NCBI GenBank assembly: GCA_038503065.1
Contig: JBCAMK010000008.1
Span: 310,001 to 374,000, forward strand
From: Paragyromitra xinjiangensis
Lineage: Eukaryota; Ascomycota; Pezizomycetes; Pezizales; Discinaceae
Direction: 5' to 3'
Length of the DNA stretch: 64,000 nt
The notes below the pieces were generated by a model. It did no database searches. It saw nothing but the letters and a program-made list of their open reading frames with translations, and was not told the origin of the DNA. Below, piece after piece: positions 10,237 through 24,400 of the stretch. The position numbers and the translations under genes are program-made. Numbering within the stretch: position 1 is the first letter of the stretch; each line of letters begins with the position of its first letter.

Positions 10237-13200
10237 TTCTCAACGGTTGAACGTTTTGGGCGACCGGGAAGGGTATCGGATAGGAGGCGAGAAAGGCATT
10301 TCGGGAGTTAGGATACGACATTGGATGGTTGGATAACCCATATACGACATTGGGATGGTGATATTGGTGTTGGACCTTATTTCGACGAATTGATGGATAC
10401 GATTGTCGACGCCAACCAGTTGGAGTAATACTGGGTTTTTTTTGGATTTTCTTCTCACTGGCGTAGCTTCCTCAATAGACAGTTCTGGACTGTACTAGAC
10501 TGGGGCTTGTTGGTATCACAACTTCCACCTACTTCATTGATCAAGCCTGATATGAAGAAAAGGTGGAAGTTAGTGACTTTTGGGCGCGGGGAACAAAAGG
10601 CGTTCGTTTTATTTTATTTTGGGGGCGGGGTTGTATTCATGGGGTTCATTTTGGGGGTCTCGTGTGTGGTGGTTTTTTATATTTTGTCCGGTCTGTCAAA
10701 GGGACAGACTAATTTCTTGACCTGTATAGTGTTTTTTTTCTTTTTCCCTTCTTCCTCTGTGGCATCTTACCTACTACCTACTATCTCTTTCATACTGTCA
10801 TACTTTCTCACCTACTACACACCTAACATCTATTTCTTTCTCCTTTGTCAACTTTCTTGACTTTTTCTTTCCCTCTCTGATCGTGGATATATACGTGTGT
10901 ATACAACTTCCTATTTCTTTGGGCCTTGGAGTCGGTCAAGTCAGGTCAGGTACTTGGTTGAATTCTATGATCCTGGAGTGGGCATTTCTTAGCCCGCTCT
11001 GAAAAAAAAACTTGGATATTGCGGTAGCTTTTATTCTTTATTTTCTAGTTGCCTGGATGGCGCTTATGAGGTCCTTTCTTTGAGAACCTTTCTTCTCGGC
11101 CTCTAGTTTTCTGATGACTTTTTCTCCATTCTTGTCTTGTTTCTTCCCTGTAAGTGTTGCTATGATCTGTTTTTCTTGTCTTTTTATCGGTCTGGTGTAG
11201 TGGAGTTCACTTGTTTCTTGTGTTTGTTTTTTTGTTTTTTTCTTCCTTCTAGCGCTTCCTTGGGGGATGGTTTATTTCCTGATTGTTTAGATTCAGCATT
11301 TTCTGGTTTGGGACTACTGTTGGGGACCGGATGGAAGGTGGGGGGGATAACTGGAGGGCAGGATGGGGTTGATTGTATCTACATATTTTTCTTCTAGTCG
11401 ATAATCGATTGAAGAGTTGAGAGTCGAAGAGCATTCACTTGCAGTATCCATAGAAACTAGGTTGCCTGATGACGAAAGGAGGGGTTCGGTGACAAATCTC
11501 TATCAAAAAAGACCTCCTAACCCCCACCGACGCTACGCCGCATCATCAACTCACCGACTAATCGCTCCGTCATCGCTACTAGGATATATACGAGGACTGT
11601 ATGTCATGATGGCTGTATATTACCGCCTGGGACGGAAGGTGATTTCATGAGGGAAAGGGCATTTTCGGGGCGAAGGTCGTATATTGTGGCTAGAATACGC
11701 GTTAATGTGACTTTAGCGCCACCTAAGGCAGTAGAGTATCATACGAGCCAGCAAGTAGCCTTACAAGAAGACACACTTGACGAAGCGGGGTATTTCACGA
11801 CAACAAGGCGGAATGGAGCGGGAAAAAACCTCGAGTGATGACCCATGAGGCCGAAAAGCACGGATAAATTTCCCACAACGCTCCACTAGATTCTCCGGGG
11901 AAGGGGACGCGTGTACACCCCGCTAACAAAATCGACGATAGGTTCGATTAGTGTGTTTAAGGTATGTCATTGCGGGAGTTCGATTCGTCCGTGCTGGTAC
12001 CTAGATATGATGAGTCTTTCCCATTGCATTCTTGGGGGCACGTGGGACAGTTCAAGCGAGGATCTTCGTTCAGTGGTCTTTACGTTCAACTGAGTTTTCT
12101 AGAAAACTGCCTTTCTTTCTCGGCTCAGAGCTGACACCTTTTCAGGTGGAATATGATGGTTTTGTGGTAAAGACCTGAAGCGGATAGATCAAGACGAGTC
12201 CCATTGGGAAATTTCAAAGCGAAGATCACTAACCAGTGTGCAGGATCTTGGTCTCGGCCTTCTCCCAAAAACTACCTAATGCTGGCGCGGCAGTATATCG
12301 ATCGAGTGAAATACTAAAGGCATATCATGAATGTACTCAGCCTGGATGCACCCAACCCAGGACATCAAAATGTGGAAAATTAGTGTTTAAAGACTCTAAG
12401 GCACGAGGCGAAGCTTTCGCTAAAAATATCGCCGTTATTGTCCAATTACTAACTATAATAAGAAGCGGATGTAATTTTGGATCTAGGATGATCCCATAAA
12501 GGGTCTGTCGCTGTTAGTATTGTCAATATCGCTCGATAATATAACTGGTGCAACGTGTTCGTTACCAGGCTCTCGGCATCTAAAAAATAAGGAGCCACGG
12601 ATCCCATTAGAGTTGGGCCTAAAAAAACTCCTAGATATTGATACCATCGATTCCGCTCCACTCATCGCAAACCTCAACACCAGCATAAGATCCGAGTGAC
12701 ATCGCGTGATTGCGCACGTCGCCGTGTTACATCATACCAGCTGTATTCTACCGGCAGACCCGGAAATCCTGAAGTAGGGGACGCGTACTCACCCACAATA
12801 ATCTAACTAATCATCATGTCAGCCATTTTCTTGTGATGCGCGGGGCAGGGAGGCAGAGCCCCTTGCCTGCATATGTATGCCATGCACATGCACGAATTTC
12901 CCATGCTTATGCGACGTTCAGGTCCTTGCATGACGCAGTGCTGCTTGTTGCTTGGTTGGTGGGAAAGATTCATGTACACTTTTGATGGGCGTCGAATCAC
13001 AAGTACAGCCCAACGGGTCGGCCCGTATATTTGAATGCTCTGAGCTGATGGGCATGGCGAAATGTCTGAGTAGTTAGCTAGGAAGTCATGGATTGTGAAG
13101 TACAATTTTCACTCTAGATCATAATCCCCGAAATATGGCGCGAAGTTGATGCAAATGTATACTGCTAATTTTAGGCAGTACTGCGTCAGCGTTGAGGCGA

Positions 13201-16200
13201 TTTATGGTATCTACGGGCAAATAGTAGCGGCCCAGCACGATCACTTTACACATAAAACAAATGGTAAACCGCGACGGTTAAGTAGTAGTTGGCGCGCACA
13301 ATTTTCACATCATGGTTACTTTGACCTGTCACAAGGACTATGCTAAGTGATACCTACCTCCCAGTGATTTTGATAGTAACACGAATGGTCTGATGCTCGG
13401 TAGTCAAAGTGGGTCAACTGAGCAAGTATTTACACCTGCCGCGCCGCACATTTCTCTCAAAACCAGTCGTTACTGCTCACCGAAAACAAAAACATAAGAA
13501 GCAGGAGACCTCCCAACAATCGATGGCGGATACAGGTAATCAGATCTACCCTCTGTTGATATGAGATACAGGCTTCAGTTGGGTCACGAGAGATTGATTA
13601 TACCAGCTGCTAGGTGCACCACCCGAGTCGCGAATGCCCTCGATAGTCGATTATATTCAACATGATATGCGTTCGAGCATTTTAGTAACTTTGTTGACGA
13701 GAAATAGTAAGTGAGGCATGTTTTTTTTATCTGCCAGTCTACGATGATCAACCCCCGTTATCGCGGTTGGGTGCCAACGACATCTGGGAGGTGATCAACG
13801 AAAAAGCCAGTATGATTAAATTCTCAGGGTTGTACATAACCGGTAAACACAGCAGCCGAGATATATTTTATCAATGGTGCGCCTCCACCCCCGAGAAGGC
13901 TAAGGTGGAAAGGCCCGAGAAATAGAACTTTATCTGCAGACCATTCTAGTGTTGCCATGAAGTACCTACTCGGGAGACAACTGTAGCGGAATAAAACCCC
14001 AAAAACGACGATCTATCTAAAGGCAAGGCGCGGATCCGGATATAGTTCTAAATACAAATTCCAGTGGAGCGGCGACTTGTAACTCCTTGGAGGTTTGCTT
14101 AATGACCGGAAATCCCATCCCGAAGTTCAGCCCTGACAAGTTTCTTAGTGCCCCTTACGATTCAGGACTCTCAAGCACCAACTCCTGTAACAACCATCCT
14201 CATCGCCGTTTCATAACCACAATTAAATTTTGATGCACAACCAGCTCGGCCTCCATCATTATTGCTATTTAAAACCATGAACCCTACCACTGTACCTTCC
14301 TTCCCTCACCAGTAGCAAAAAATGCCTCCGTCCACCCTGTGGATTTAAGGTAATTGATAAAGGTATAGTGTCGTGCTAAACGATTTGATAGTTCACTACA
14401 TATAGTTGAGCTCCAACACATCGATGGATGCGGCTTGAAGAACTTGATCAAAGCCGTAGAGCGCACCGCGCCCGCAGAGCCCGGTAATTAGCTGCGAAAA
14501 TTATCAAATAATTCAACCCCCTCCGTCTTTGCCCAGCTCCAAAACTGAAAATGGTCTGCTTTGCAAGGTATATACGGCTATCAGCTCCACCGTCGGTGAG
14601 TTCATGGATTCTGTGCTCGAGCATGACATTCCCAGCCCTATTCACCCCGCCAAAGATAATCATATAGAAGATTTTGATTCTGACTCGACGAACAAGACGT
14701 TACGGATACATGGTCTAGGTCGGTCTAAGGTTTTGCGAGCGGTAGCGATTGGTAACTATGTTTTTACCTTCTAAGGGATGAATTTGAGGTGGAAAATTCA
14801 TTTTTCGATTCTATTCAAAGTATGCTTTAAATACATTATTTCCAACTCAGAAATGGTGCTGGTAGGCGTTGAAAATTTGGGAAGAGATGGGGAGTTTATA
14901 AGTGAGTTATGTCCGGAGATGGACTAACCCCCGAGAAACCCGTGATGGGTTGAGGCTGTTGGAGATCTTGTGCTTGGGTTTTGGAAACGTTAAAATGGAA
15001 CCACACGCACATCCTGAATACCGAGAAAGCGTGTGTGGGTGCTAGTGGATACGGCTGTTTTTAAATAGTGTAAAACGGTCAGAGTGCAGTGAAGAAAGTT
15101 TATATTGCTCGTACTGCTTTGTCTCGAACCAGCCTCTGGGGCTCTGCGTGCTACTTTCTGTTCCTGCCTGATGCTTAATTCTTACCTTACTTGTATGGTC
15201 ATTTAATACTAGCTATATAACGCTAAATCATATCAGGATTTTTGGCGTACCAATGTTGGTTACCAATCATGAAGTGGAGATATAGGCCAGGGAAGCCCGG
15301 CCAGACTTTAAAAAGGTATTTATGCTTCTGTTTTTCGTCGCTAAAGTAAAATGAAACTCGACTGGTGTCCTTGCCTACAAGACGTTATAGCAGGTGTATG
15401 GATTGTAAATCGCACGTATATTTGCGGGGGCAAGCCGGGCCTAGCCCCAGAAGCAACCCGAGCCCTTTAGAGAGTGTACACATTTCCAACAAGATCAACC
15501 AAGCAAGTTAGCGATCGGATACTTTATGCGGCTTTGCGTTTGAAGGTAATGGTAATCTTTAGCATTGCTTAAACGCGCATGAAGGAAATTGAGGATAATA
15601 ATGATGTAATTGTATAATGCTGGCGAAAAATAAATCTTCTGGATAGAAAGAAAATAGCCCAACCAACCGTGGAACTTTTAGGTCGGCGAAATTAAAGTGA
15701 ACATAAAAAGCAAAACCATCAGACCAGTTAACATTGAGACCCAACGATGAAACGGAGAAGTTCTTTTGCTTCCCATATGGGTTCGCTCCCCTCCCGTTCC
15801 ACCCTACCACAAGCCATCGTGGCATTTTAAACGTCCGCAATACCGACTGTCCATGGAGGTGTGCATTCCCACTAAGGCAGCATTCCTTTCTTCTCCCGGG
15901 CTTCGATCTACCCATCTTCCAATCAAAATTCCACATCCTTCCGTGGCTAGCTGCTTTCGTGAGATTAGAGCAATGTTTCGCTTGACGTGGAGTGGTTCTG
16001 AAAGTATGTATGTTCCATTTTTAATCCTTCCCAGTCGTCCACAACTGGTAATGACATATGTACAATCCTCCCCGGCGCACTGCAAATGCACCTTTCCATT
16101 CCCTTCCCACGGTTTCAATCACCAGATCACTTCCACATCCGACTATAGTTCTCTGTTCTGAGCCATCCTCCGGATCCTACCGCTTCGGACGAAAAAAAAA

Positions 16201-17257
16201 GAAAATGTAGGTCAACGAACTAAATGGAAAGGGAAAAGAAAGCAAGAGGGTAGAAGGTGCTTCCAAACTCAGATTTATAAGAAAAGTGGATTATTTAAAG
16301 GCTGAGGAAAAGTAAAAGAAACCAATTGAGATCCTCATTTAGCCGCGGGCTTTTAGCGTAAAACAAGATGGAAGCCACTTGTTAATGCTAACTAGCAAAT
16401 TAACATTCAAAGAAACAGCTCATCACTATCAAACCCCATCAGCCCTGCTATGTAGATAAGATGAAGTCTCCTCCAAGTGATAGTTAGGTAGGGTATTAGA
16501 AGTAAAAGGGCCCCCCTCCAGGCTTCGGAGGGTCGACTCTCATAGAAATTACAATAAAGAAAAAGACGAAATTGCATGTAACGAGAATAGCGAAAAATGG
16601 GCAGAATTTAAAAAAAAAATCGAGGACTTGGATTCAATTTCTCTTCCGGCCCGCCTGCTCAGCTCAAATTCCGCCACGTCCGCGACAACTCACACCTTAA
16701 ACTTCCCTCCTTGCCAGCTAATTCCGATGAACACATCTAGAGATGTGTGACTATCCGCCGAACTATTTAGTATATAGATGTAAGGAAATTGGGGAATAAG
16801 GGGGTAAAAGGTATGAAAAGGAAAATACGCTCAAATGATAGTAGAACACAGATGCAAATGCCCACAGCTGCAGATGCGAAAAAAAAATAATCAAACAAAG
16901 CAGAATGAGTCAAATGACAAAAGAAATGACTTATAAAAAAAAAAGTCCAAAGCGAAGATTGGAAGGAAAAAAATGAACAAGATAAAATTCAAATGACTAA
17001 ACCGACCCAGTGCTTTCCACCTGATTTTTCCATATCCTTTTGATATTTTCAATTTATGCCGATAGACGAAAACTTTTGCAATTTCGGAGATCCGGAACAG
17101 ACGACAGTGATGGTAATAACGCTGATATTGAAGGGTATACGCGGTAGTGTGGATGAAGGTTGGAAAAGTAGCAAGACGATAACATTTGAAACGAAGATGC
17201 ACACCTCTTTGGAAGAAAGACATTAGAATAACCGTAGAAAGGGATCCCTGGTTTGAT
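10237..17257. other. Gene-free block between PNG1 and the cyclin gene
   Basis: About 7 kb. The first kilobase is T-rich, probably the PNG1 3' flank. The rest contains only scattered short ORFs without recognisable domains, including an overlapping pair on the minus strand at 15559-16118 that I do not recognise. The last part (about 16160-17257) is A-rich on the plus strand and is probably the 3' flank of the cyclin gene. No tRNA, rRNA or inverted-repeat element recognised. Confidence 0.55.
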
Positions 17258-18480
17258 TCACGAATGATATTTCGAGAATGTAGGCGCCACTTCCATATGG
17301 TGTGAGGGTACAAGTTCCTCATCCATGTAATATCCACCATTAGGTGACACTGGGGGTGTGATGTATCCCATAGGTTGAGACTGGTTCTTCTGTGGGGTCA
17401 TACAATTTGAGTCGTGCTTCCTTTCCTCGATGGGCGACTTGCCAGCTTCGTACAACTCTTCAGATGGTGGTGTAGGGGGCCCGCGCTGTTGCCTTGCTGT
17501 CACTGCTTGACGAATGATGAAATCCTCTAGTATCCTTGATACGCATGCATATTCGGGACTGGAGTACTTCCGTACTAAGATCTGGGAGGGACGGTGAAGA
17601 AGTTGTTGAGACAGTAGTACTACCACAGTAGTATCATACTTTCCAGCCCAATCCGAGTGACGAGGGATAGTTCGACCAAGGATATGACGAGCAAGAGCCA
17701 GTGAAGACCTTGCCATAACTGATGGTCGTGTACTGACAAATTCCTTGTGAAAAAGTGCAATTTCAGATAGGTACCTGGCCATACATTCCACCTCAGGGTC
17801 GTAATTCACCTCTTGCAGAACCATTTGCAAAAAACTATCGACAGTAGGATGTCCAACAACCCAGCCCAAAGTCTGAAGAACATGCCATTCCATCTGAATA
17901 AACATATCCTCATCATAAAGATTACAACACATTGCCTTCAGTTCCCGGATTGTTGGTACTCTGTCCTTTTTGTCTCCATATTTGGCGGCGATGAGCATCG
18001 CTGCACATCCGACCAATTGATAGTGGCGCTTGTAAACAACTCGCTTTGAGCAATATCGATCGAGGAGGTTGACAGTGAGGAAAAGTGTATCCGGCAAAAG
18101 TTGAAAAGCGGTGTGGGCCTCAATGAGGAAGTCTAGCAGGTATGGTCGCATGAACCACTGTATTTCTGTTTGAATATCGATGCTGGCGACATCTGGCAAA
18201 GTCTCGGCCTAAAATTCAAGGTCAGCTTAAGGGGGTATAAACCAAAAAGAATACCACTATTAAGACCACTGACCTCCATGACCTCCATATGATCTAAGAT
18301 ATCCTCTTGATATTCCTCTGATACCATTCGAGACATTTCATCAGCAATCTCCATCTGTGTCTCTGCATCAATACGGGCCTTCTCCTGTCGCAGTTTGCGT
18401 ACAGCGTAAATTCCATCTCGCTCCGACTCCACCGACTCCACAAAGAAGGAATCACAAGTTGAATGCCACGATGACGCCAT
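17258..18480 (-). CDS. CLN1: G1/S-specific cyclin (Cln1/Puc1 type)
   Basis: Regulatory partner of the Cdc28/Cdc2 kinase at G1/S (family knowledge). Model: complement(17258..18208, 18274..18480), 385 aa, one 65 bp phase-0 intron (donor GTCAGT). The cyclin box begins at about residue 85: MRPYLLDFL (89-97) is the counterpart of the classic MRAILVDWL. It continues through LLDRYCSKR, GCAAMLIAAKYGDKKDRVP and QMEWHVLQTLGW. This segment closely resembles the single G1 cyclin of filamentous ascomycetes rather than B-type cyclins, and no N-terminal destruction box RxxLxxxxN is visible in the first 69 residues. The C-terminal 70 residues are PEST-like, with five S/T-P sites (T315, S327, T340, T353, S357), as expected for a cyclin removed by phosphorylation-dependent SCF ubiquitination (inference). 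The gene is isolated; the upstream 2 kb is pyrimidine-rich on the sense strand, suggesting a long leader. Confidence 0.9.
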
Positions 18481-21400
18481 GGTGATTATGATAGGGGTAT
18501 ATTAGAGAGTGGACGTCGAAATTTCGAATCTTCCGTAATGAAGGGCTATGCGAGGACTGAAAGTGTCGAAGCAAAAATAAAAGTAATCGGAAGTATCTCG
18601 AAAAAACGACAAAAAAAAGGACGAGAAAAAATATCGACGATTAGAGAATGACAGAATGATCGCTAGAAAGAAGGTGCTCTCCAACCAAGACCAATCACGG
18701 AGGATAACAATCGGATATTAAAGGCTTCTAGTGAATAGGTCACCGTGTAAGCTTGTCAATGCCATTGAGTGAGAGCGAGGGGATCGAAGAGGAGAGACAG
18801 CGCATATTGCGTGGGCCCATACCTCTGGAAGAAACAAAAGTAGTTGAGCAAGAAGGAATGCCTTTTCGAATACAATGCGTCAGGAGGACCCGTGTGGTGG
18901 ATAGCCCCTTACTCAAACCCCCGTGGACCTGCGTTAAAACAGACGAGAACAACCGACAATGTTCTGCACAAGAATGGGTAATTTGTAGGTGCAGAAGATG
19001 CCTTTCCTCACTCAGAAAAATAACGAGCTAACGTCTCTGAAGAAGCGAAGGCTACCAGATGCGAACCTGAATGGTGGATCAGGGGGAAGCGCAAGGGCGA
19101 AAGACGGGGTGCCGAGCGGGAAGAAACTTGACAGAACACCGGAATGACTATGCGGAGCCGACCTGTGTCTGAATGGTCCTGGAGGGTCGAGGTTCGCGAA
19201 AACCTGTATGGTAGTATTCGGAAAGGAGGTGAAAGGAATGAGTGATCGGAAGGAGCGTGGTAGTCTGTCGACGCAACCAGGGAAAGGGGCTGGTTAGCAA
19301 GAACAAGACTCAGGGTTAGAGAAAAATTAATGAATGAATGAAAGAGTGGAAGCCCGAATGCGAAAGACAGACTGGCAGAGGCTATTGAAGGTGGAACATG
19401 AATGGGGATGGTCTGTATTATTTGCAGACTATTCAATGTGGGCTTCCCAGTCCAGCGCAGTCCCCAGGGGGGGGGGGCGCGGACCCGTGGTACATACGGC
19501 TCCTGAATCGACGAGAAGAAAGTGCCTCGGACATTCAACCAGAGGCACGCATCCCAATAAGCCAACGCAGCTCAACCACTGATAAATGGACTTAAGGGAT
19601 TACCATGGGCATGGTTAAGTTGATAGATTGGTCACCTCTCTCTTTGCAAATTGACACTCCACCTTCATAATCGCAGCACTGGGCTTGCGCAACTTCCAAC
19701 CATAGATAGACTTCGGGCGCAGGGGAGCAACAAGCAAAGAACCAGATAATTCCACCCATAAAAAATACCGAGAGACCACGGATGTCGATAACTAAAGAGA
19801 GAATGGGTTCACTAACAGTTGGGGATATTATGAAAAATTTCACCACGGAAATCTAAAGAAAAGTGACGGATAGTCGCTTTCCACCAAATTTCATTCGCCA
19901 ACAGTGTCTGATTCGACTATTCCAGGCCGAGCTTCACCAGCAGTCAGACGACGAGGAAAGGTCCTTTGACTATTTGCGCAAATCACTCCGTCTGTGAGCT
20001 GACGAAAGAGATGAGAATGTTGAGGAGTATGAGGGAGAGGATGTCGACCCGGTTCGACGAAATTGGCTCGAGGACACACGAGGGAGGAATCGGTGCCAGT
20101 CTGAGAAATACTCTAGCACCTCCAACTCCGTCTCGAAGTTCAATCGATTGGAAAGGCCTGCCGGGCGATGGGGAGGATGAGGTAGGAGGGCGGGGAGAGA
20201 TGGAGAAGGAAAGAAAGGAAAGACTGCGCGAGATTTCTCACCACGACTGGGGTTTCAAACACTACATACATACATGTACTATGAGGAAGGGATTACATAC
20301 TTTATTCAATCTATCCGTAGAAGATGCCGCTAAAACTGCGTACTACCACCCAGCATATCTGCTTACTTTACAAGCCTACCTACTCCAAATCCTGTACTTC
20401 CCAAACCCATGATATATTTTCGAAAGAAGCACAACAGTGGTGGTCGCGGGTGAGGCAAGCAGACAGGAGAAGGAGGTGTGTGTGAACACTGCTGTTTCGC
20501 TTTGTAAAGAAAGTAGCTGAGCAGCCCTGCCGGTCAGACTCCGCGGTGCTTCCCACGAGTCCATCGCATCTCCCTTGTATTTTGTGCGGAGAGCATGGAC
20601 AGGGAGTGAAGAGGCAATAGCGAATGAACACCAAGAGGCAAAAGGCTGTACCTAGCTGACTCGCGTCAGGTTAATCCGCTGTCCAATCGAGTTCTATACC
20701 AGCCTTCTTTGGTTTTCCCTTGCTCTTCCCCTTTCCCAGTCCCCTTTCCCTGTTGCTGAGTCCCAACTGCATCTTCAAATTGTGCAGCGATACGCATGCC
20801 GGGGCCTGGTAGGTAGGAGAGTAGGTAGGACACGCACGAGTCCATCTGCGGCACTGAGCACGCGTAGTGATTCAAACACGGAGAAGCACAGCTTTTTTTT
20901 GTGCGGATACTAGGTACCGCTATGTCATGTCCAAACCTTCTTTTGTCAGGCTTCTATACAGCATTTTATACAACCTATCCGTACCAAGAATAGACCTTCA
21001 CAAAGATTAGATTTAAAAGAGTTATCATCGGACTCGACGCCAGTGACTGAGCGGATTACAGTTACTGGCCATCCAGCGAATTAGGCGCTGGGTATTTGGC
21101 CTTCTCTGGAGGGATATTTGGTTCTGGTTCCTTCCCGTCTCGAAAACCTACATGGTGATCCTTGCTCTCTGTTATGGCTGGTGGAGAACGTCCTTGCGCT
21201 CAACGGAGGCAAAGGTGTGGCTTAACTCCGGGTGATTGGTGGTGTGGTGTGTTGGCAAGTTGCTTCGATTTCTAGCTCCATGAGATGAATCTGCCGACGG
21301 GCATCTCAGATTTGAACGTCACACAGGTTAATCGAGTCTGCGGTTGAGGCAAAAAGAAATCCCCATGTTGACATTGTCTTCTCTGATTCGGCCTCATACT

Positions 21401-24400
21401 TCTGGCTCATTTGCTCGCCATGGCCCCGGTTGTTCAGCTTGACTGTCCCACAGCACTTTACAAGGCCTTCGCCGCTGACCTTCGCCCGACACGAAACGTC
21501 ATGCCTTCCTGAAGCCAAAGCCAAGAACCACTAGCCACAACCACGCCTCCAAATAACGCTTTGGCCTCGCCTCTGGGAGATGTGATGATTGCGTTATTAG
21601 TGTTTCAAGTTTCGTTCTTCACAAACTTGGAAATCTGATCGACCATTATCCATGGCGGCGGCTAGGGGAGGGTCCATTTCCAGCACTGCGACAAGGTAGA
21701 AAAATATGTTTTCACAAAGCTATTAAAGAAACAAGATCCACAAGAATATATCATTAGGAGAAATCCTATCTATATCCAACACAATGTCGTGTGCCTGTAT
21801 CGTTTTAACATGCATAAAGGGTAGATGACGTTATGCACCGTCAAGATGCCCATCATTGGGACCCGGATATATATATACAAAGGAAACAACAATACTTAAA
21901 CTAAAGCAAGCTATTGATCACGTCAGTCAGTCAGTGTGTTTACAGAAAAAAGTAGATGTTTATCAAACTGGGCGTTTTTTGTATCAAAATATCAGTGGAA
22001 GCAACAAACAGAAGCATCAACACGAAGAATACATGTGCTCAACGGGGGACAAGGGTCAACTTTTGCAGACTCTTAAATTTGGCATATGCCCTTAACAAAT
22101 TGGAAAATATGCATATATATGAAATCAACCTCACACTGTCATAACTAACTCCTACAATGGGTTAGGTATTTAATTTAAGACCTCTCACTCATCGAACTAC
22201 AATACTGATAGCAGTCACTGACCCATCAATCTTAACTTGTCGGGAGACGCACTGGGAATTAAGCAAGAGAACTGACGTGCAAACATCAACCTTTTTGGAC
22301 AAGTTTATCCTACATGGGTTCTCTGTTTAAACTTTTGTCTGTACAGTAGCTAGAACTTCGCACGTGCACGCGTGCCCCGCAAAACTTTAAACAAAGCATA
22401 TGAGCTCTGACTCAAGTTTTGCGCATAAACTCGCGCGATATCATATCTTTACCGTGTGCATCGTGTGCGGGTCCTTTCCATCACACAAGGGAACGCCAAG
22501 AGAGATATCCAGCTATATCATGGTGGCTATCGTGGTGGGTGTTGCCAAAATTTCGCCACTAAGTTTTACCGGGATTCACAACACCCAAATCTCGCTTGGC
22601 AGTGTCTCGGAGGCACCCCTTTCCAGTTTGATATGACATAACCAAAAGAGTGCTCAACAGGACGAGTCGAGTTTCAACTGATACAACAACCGTGCCGTAG
22701 ATACACATGAAGCAAGTGGTAAAAACGACCCGATTTACTAAGAGTCATATGTTAAGGTAGTACTTCTATACAGCCCCTGGAAAGCTGTAGTATCGCTAGG
22801 AACACAATAAATAGACAAGGATCATTGTGACGGCTTTGTTCCAAATCATCGATCACCGGAACAGTGCAACAATTACTATAATTCCAATTCGGTGGACACG
22901 CTCGCCTGCGGTACTCATGACAGCTGGAACCATCTTGGCACTGGTTATCCCACAGTTAACTGGTAACGTGATGCACTCGGTTTTTAATGAAATGTGTGAA
23001 GTCAAGCCCTAGCGATGTAAAGCTAAAGTTGTCATTGTTTCGTTTTTTCGGCTCTTGCTCTACCTTATTTCGACTTTTGGATACATGCAATGAAGCCTGC
23101 ATACTGCATATGCAAGATTTCATGACTCACGGATAGCAAAAAAAAAGACATGAATAGAGACAGATTATATTACCTATGTACTCATTGTATTTTATGGGGC
23201 TTGATTTTTGGGTAAGCCATTCCTGCGGCCCAGGACCAAATGAAGGTTAAGACATAAAAAAATTATCCGTCACTAGGTACGTGACTCTTCAGGTATGTGC
23301 TAGATTCAAACATCCCCCTAGTCGCGGCTCTCCCCAGATAATATTCTCGCTGCGATAATTCCTCAAACTCATGATTCCGATTTGAGAGCCTTTTTCTCTT
23401 TGTTTATGTATGCTCTGTCTGCCACACTGACAAGGAATATCCTTTAGCTGTTTTAAAAACTAAACTACTTGCGTTGCACACTCTAGCCAGTAATGGTCTG
23501 GATATTTGGGGCTGACACTGAGTCTGGACTTAGATGTACAATGATAGCCCAGGAATGTGGCTCAGCCATTCACTGATTGGCATTCAACATATCGTAATAG
23601 ATACGATTACTATTGTTGACTCTGTACTTTAAGCGCAGGTATATCAGGAGATATCGAAACGACGCAAGCTTGGATTTTACTAACCATCGAAAAGCCACTA
23701 GATTTTTTCAACAATGCCGATATGTGTGACCTGTGCACGAAACCGGTGTTACAATGTATTTATATTGATCACCTGCCACTCTAGCATATAACCTCATTGA
23801 CCTTGCCTCTAAGTCCTCAGTTGACTTCTCGGTTTGTTACTCATACTGATCAAGCTAGAGTGTTTGAAGGATGATATTTGTGGTTATGCTAATTCATCGT
23901 TATTATTTTTGTGGTACTTCTAGATTAGTTTAGGCTCGTATTAGAGTGTATGTGCTAATACAGATTGTAGTAGCATCAGCATTTAGATTTGCGTTCTTTT
24001 GCCTACCTCTCTGTGGTTGGTCTGTTTGTGTGTTTGTGTGTAAACGATGAGTATATTGGTATGGGTGTAGTTCGTCTAATAAGGATTCATGAGATTGTAG
24101 GCGGTATTGTCGTGTACGTGATACAAATAGCGCTATTTAGCTATATATTCACAAACCATCACTCGTTGTAACTGGCATCCCTCTGTATTTTTATGCATAT
24201 ATACTTTATTTGGCATTATCATGGAGTACTGTTTGAGAAGATGAAACAGTAGGTCGTTTGATTGATTTCTTAATCAAGTGTATTTAGCCACCTGGTTTAT
24301 GGAACTGAAACACTGGGTCCTAAGTGAGCTCACTAGGAAGACATGCCGCAAAGTAAATCTACGGACTCTTGTACCTGGTGCCCAAAAACACAAAGCGCAA

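Noticed and set aside
11961..11990. Box B-like string AGTTCGATTCG
   Set aside because: No box A or cloverleaf partner upstream; isolated match.
15559..16161. Overlapping 125-, 104- and 131-codon ORFs on both strands
   Set aside because: No recognisable motif, ORFs on both strands over the same DNA, no splice structure linking them; likely chance.
19008..19565. 185-codon minus-strand ORF
   Set aside because: Ser/Pro/Leu-rich composition of a pyrimidine tract, no domain; better explained as leader/promoter DNA of the cyclin gene.
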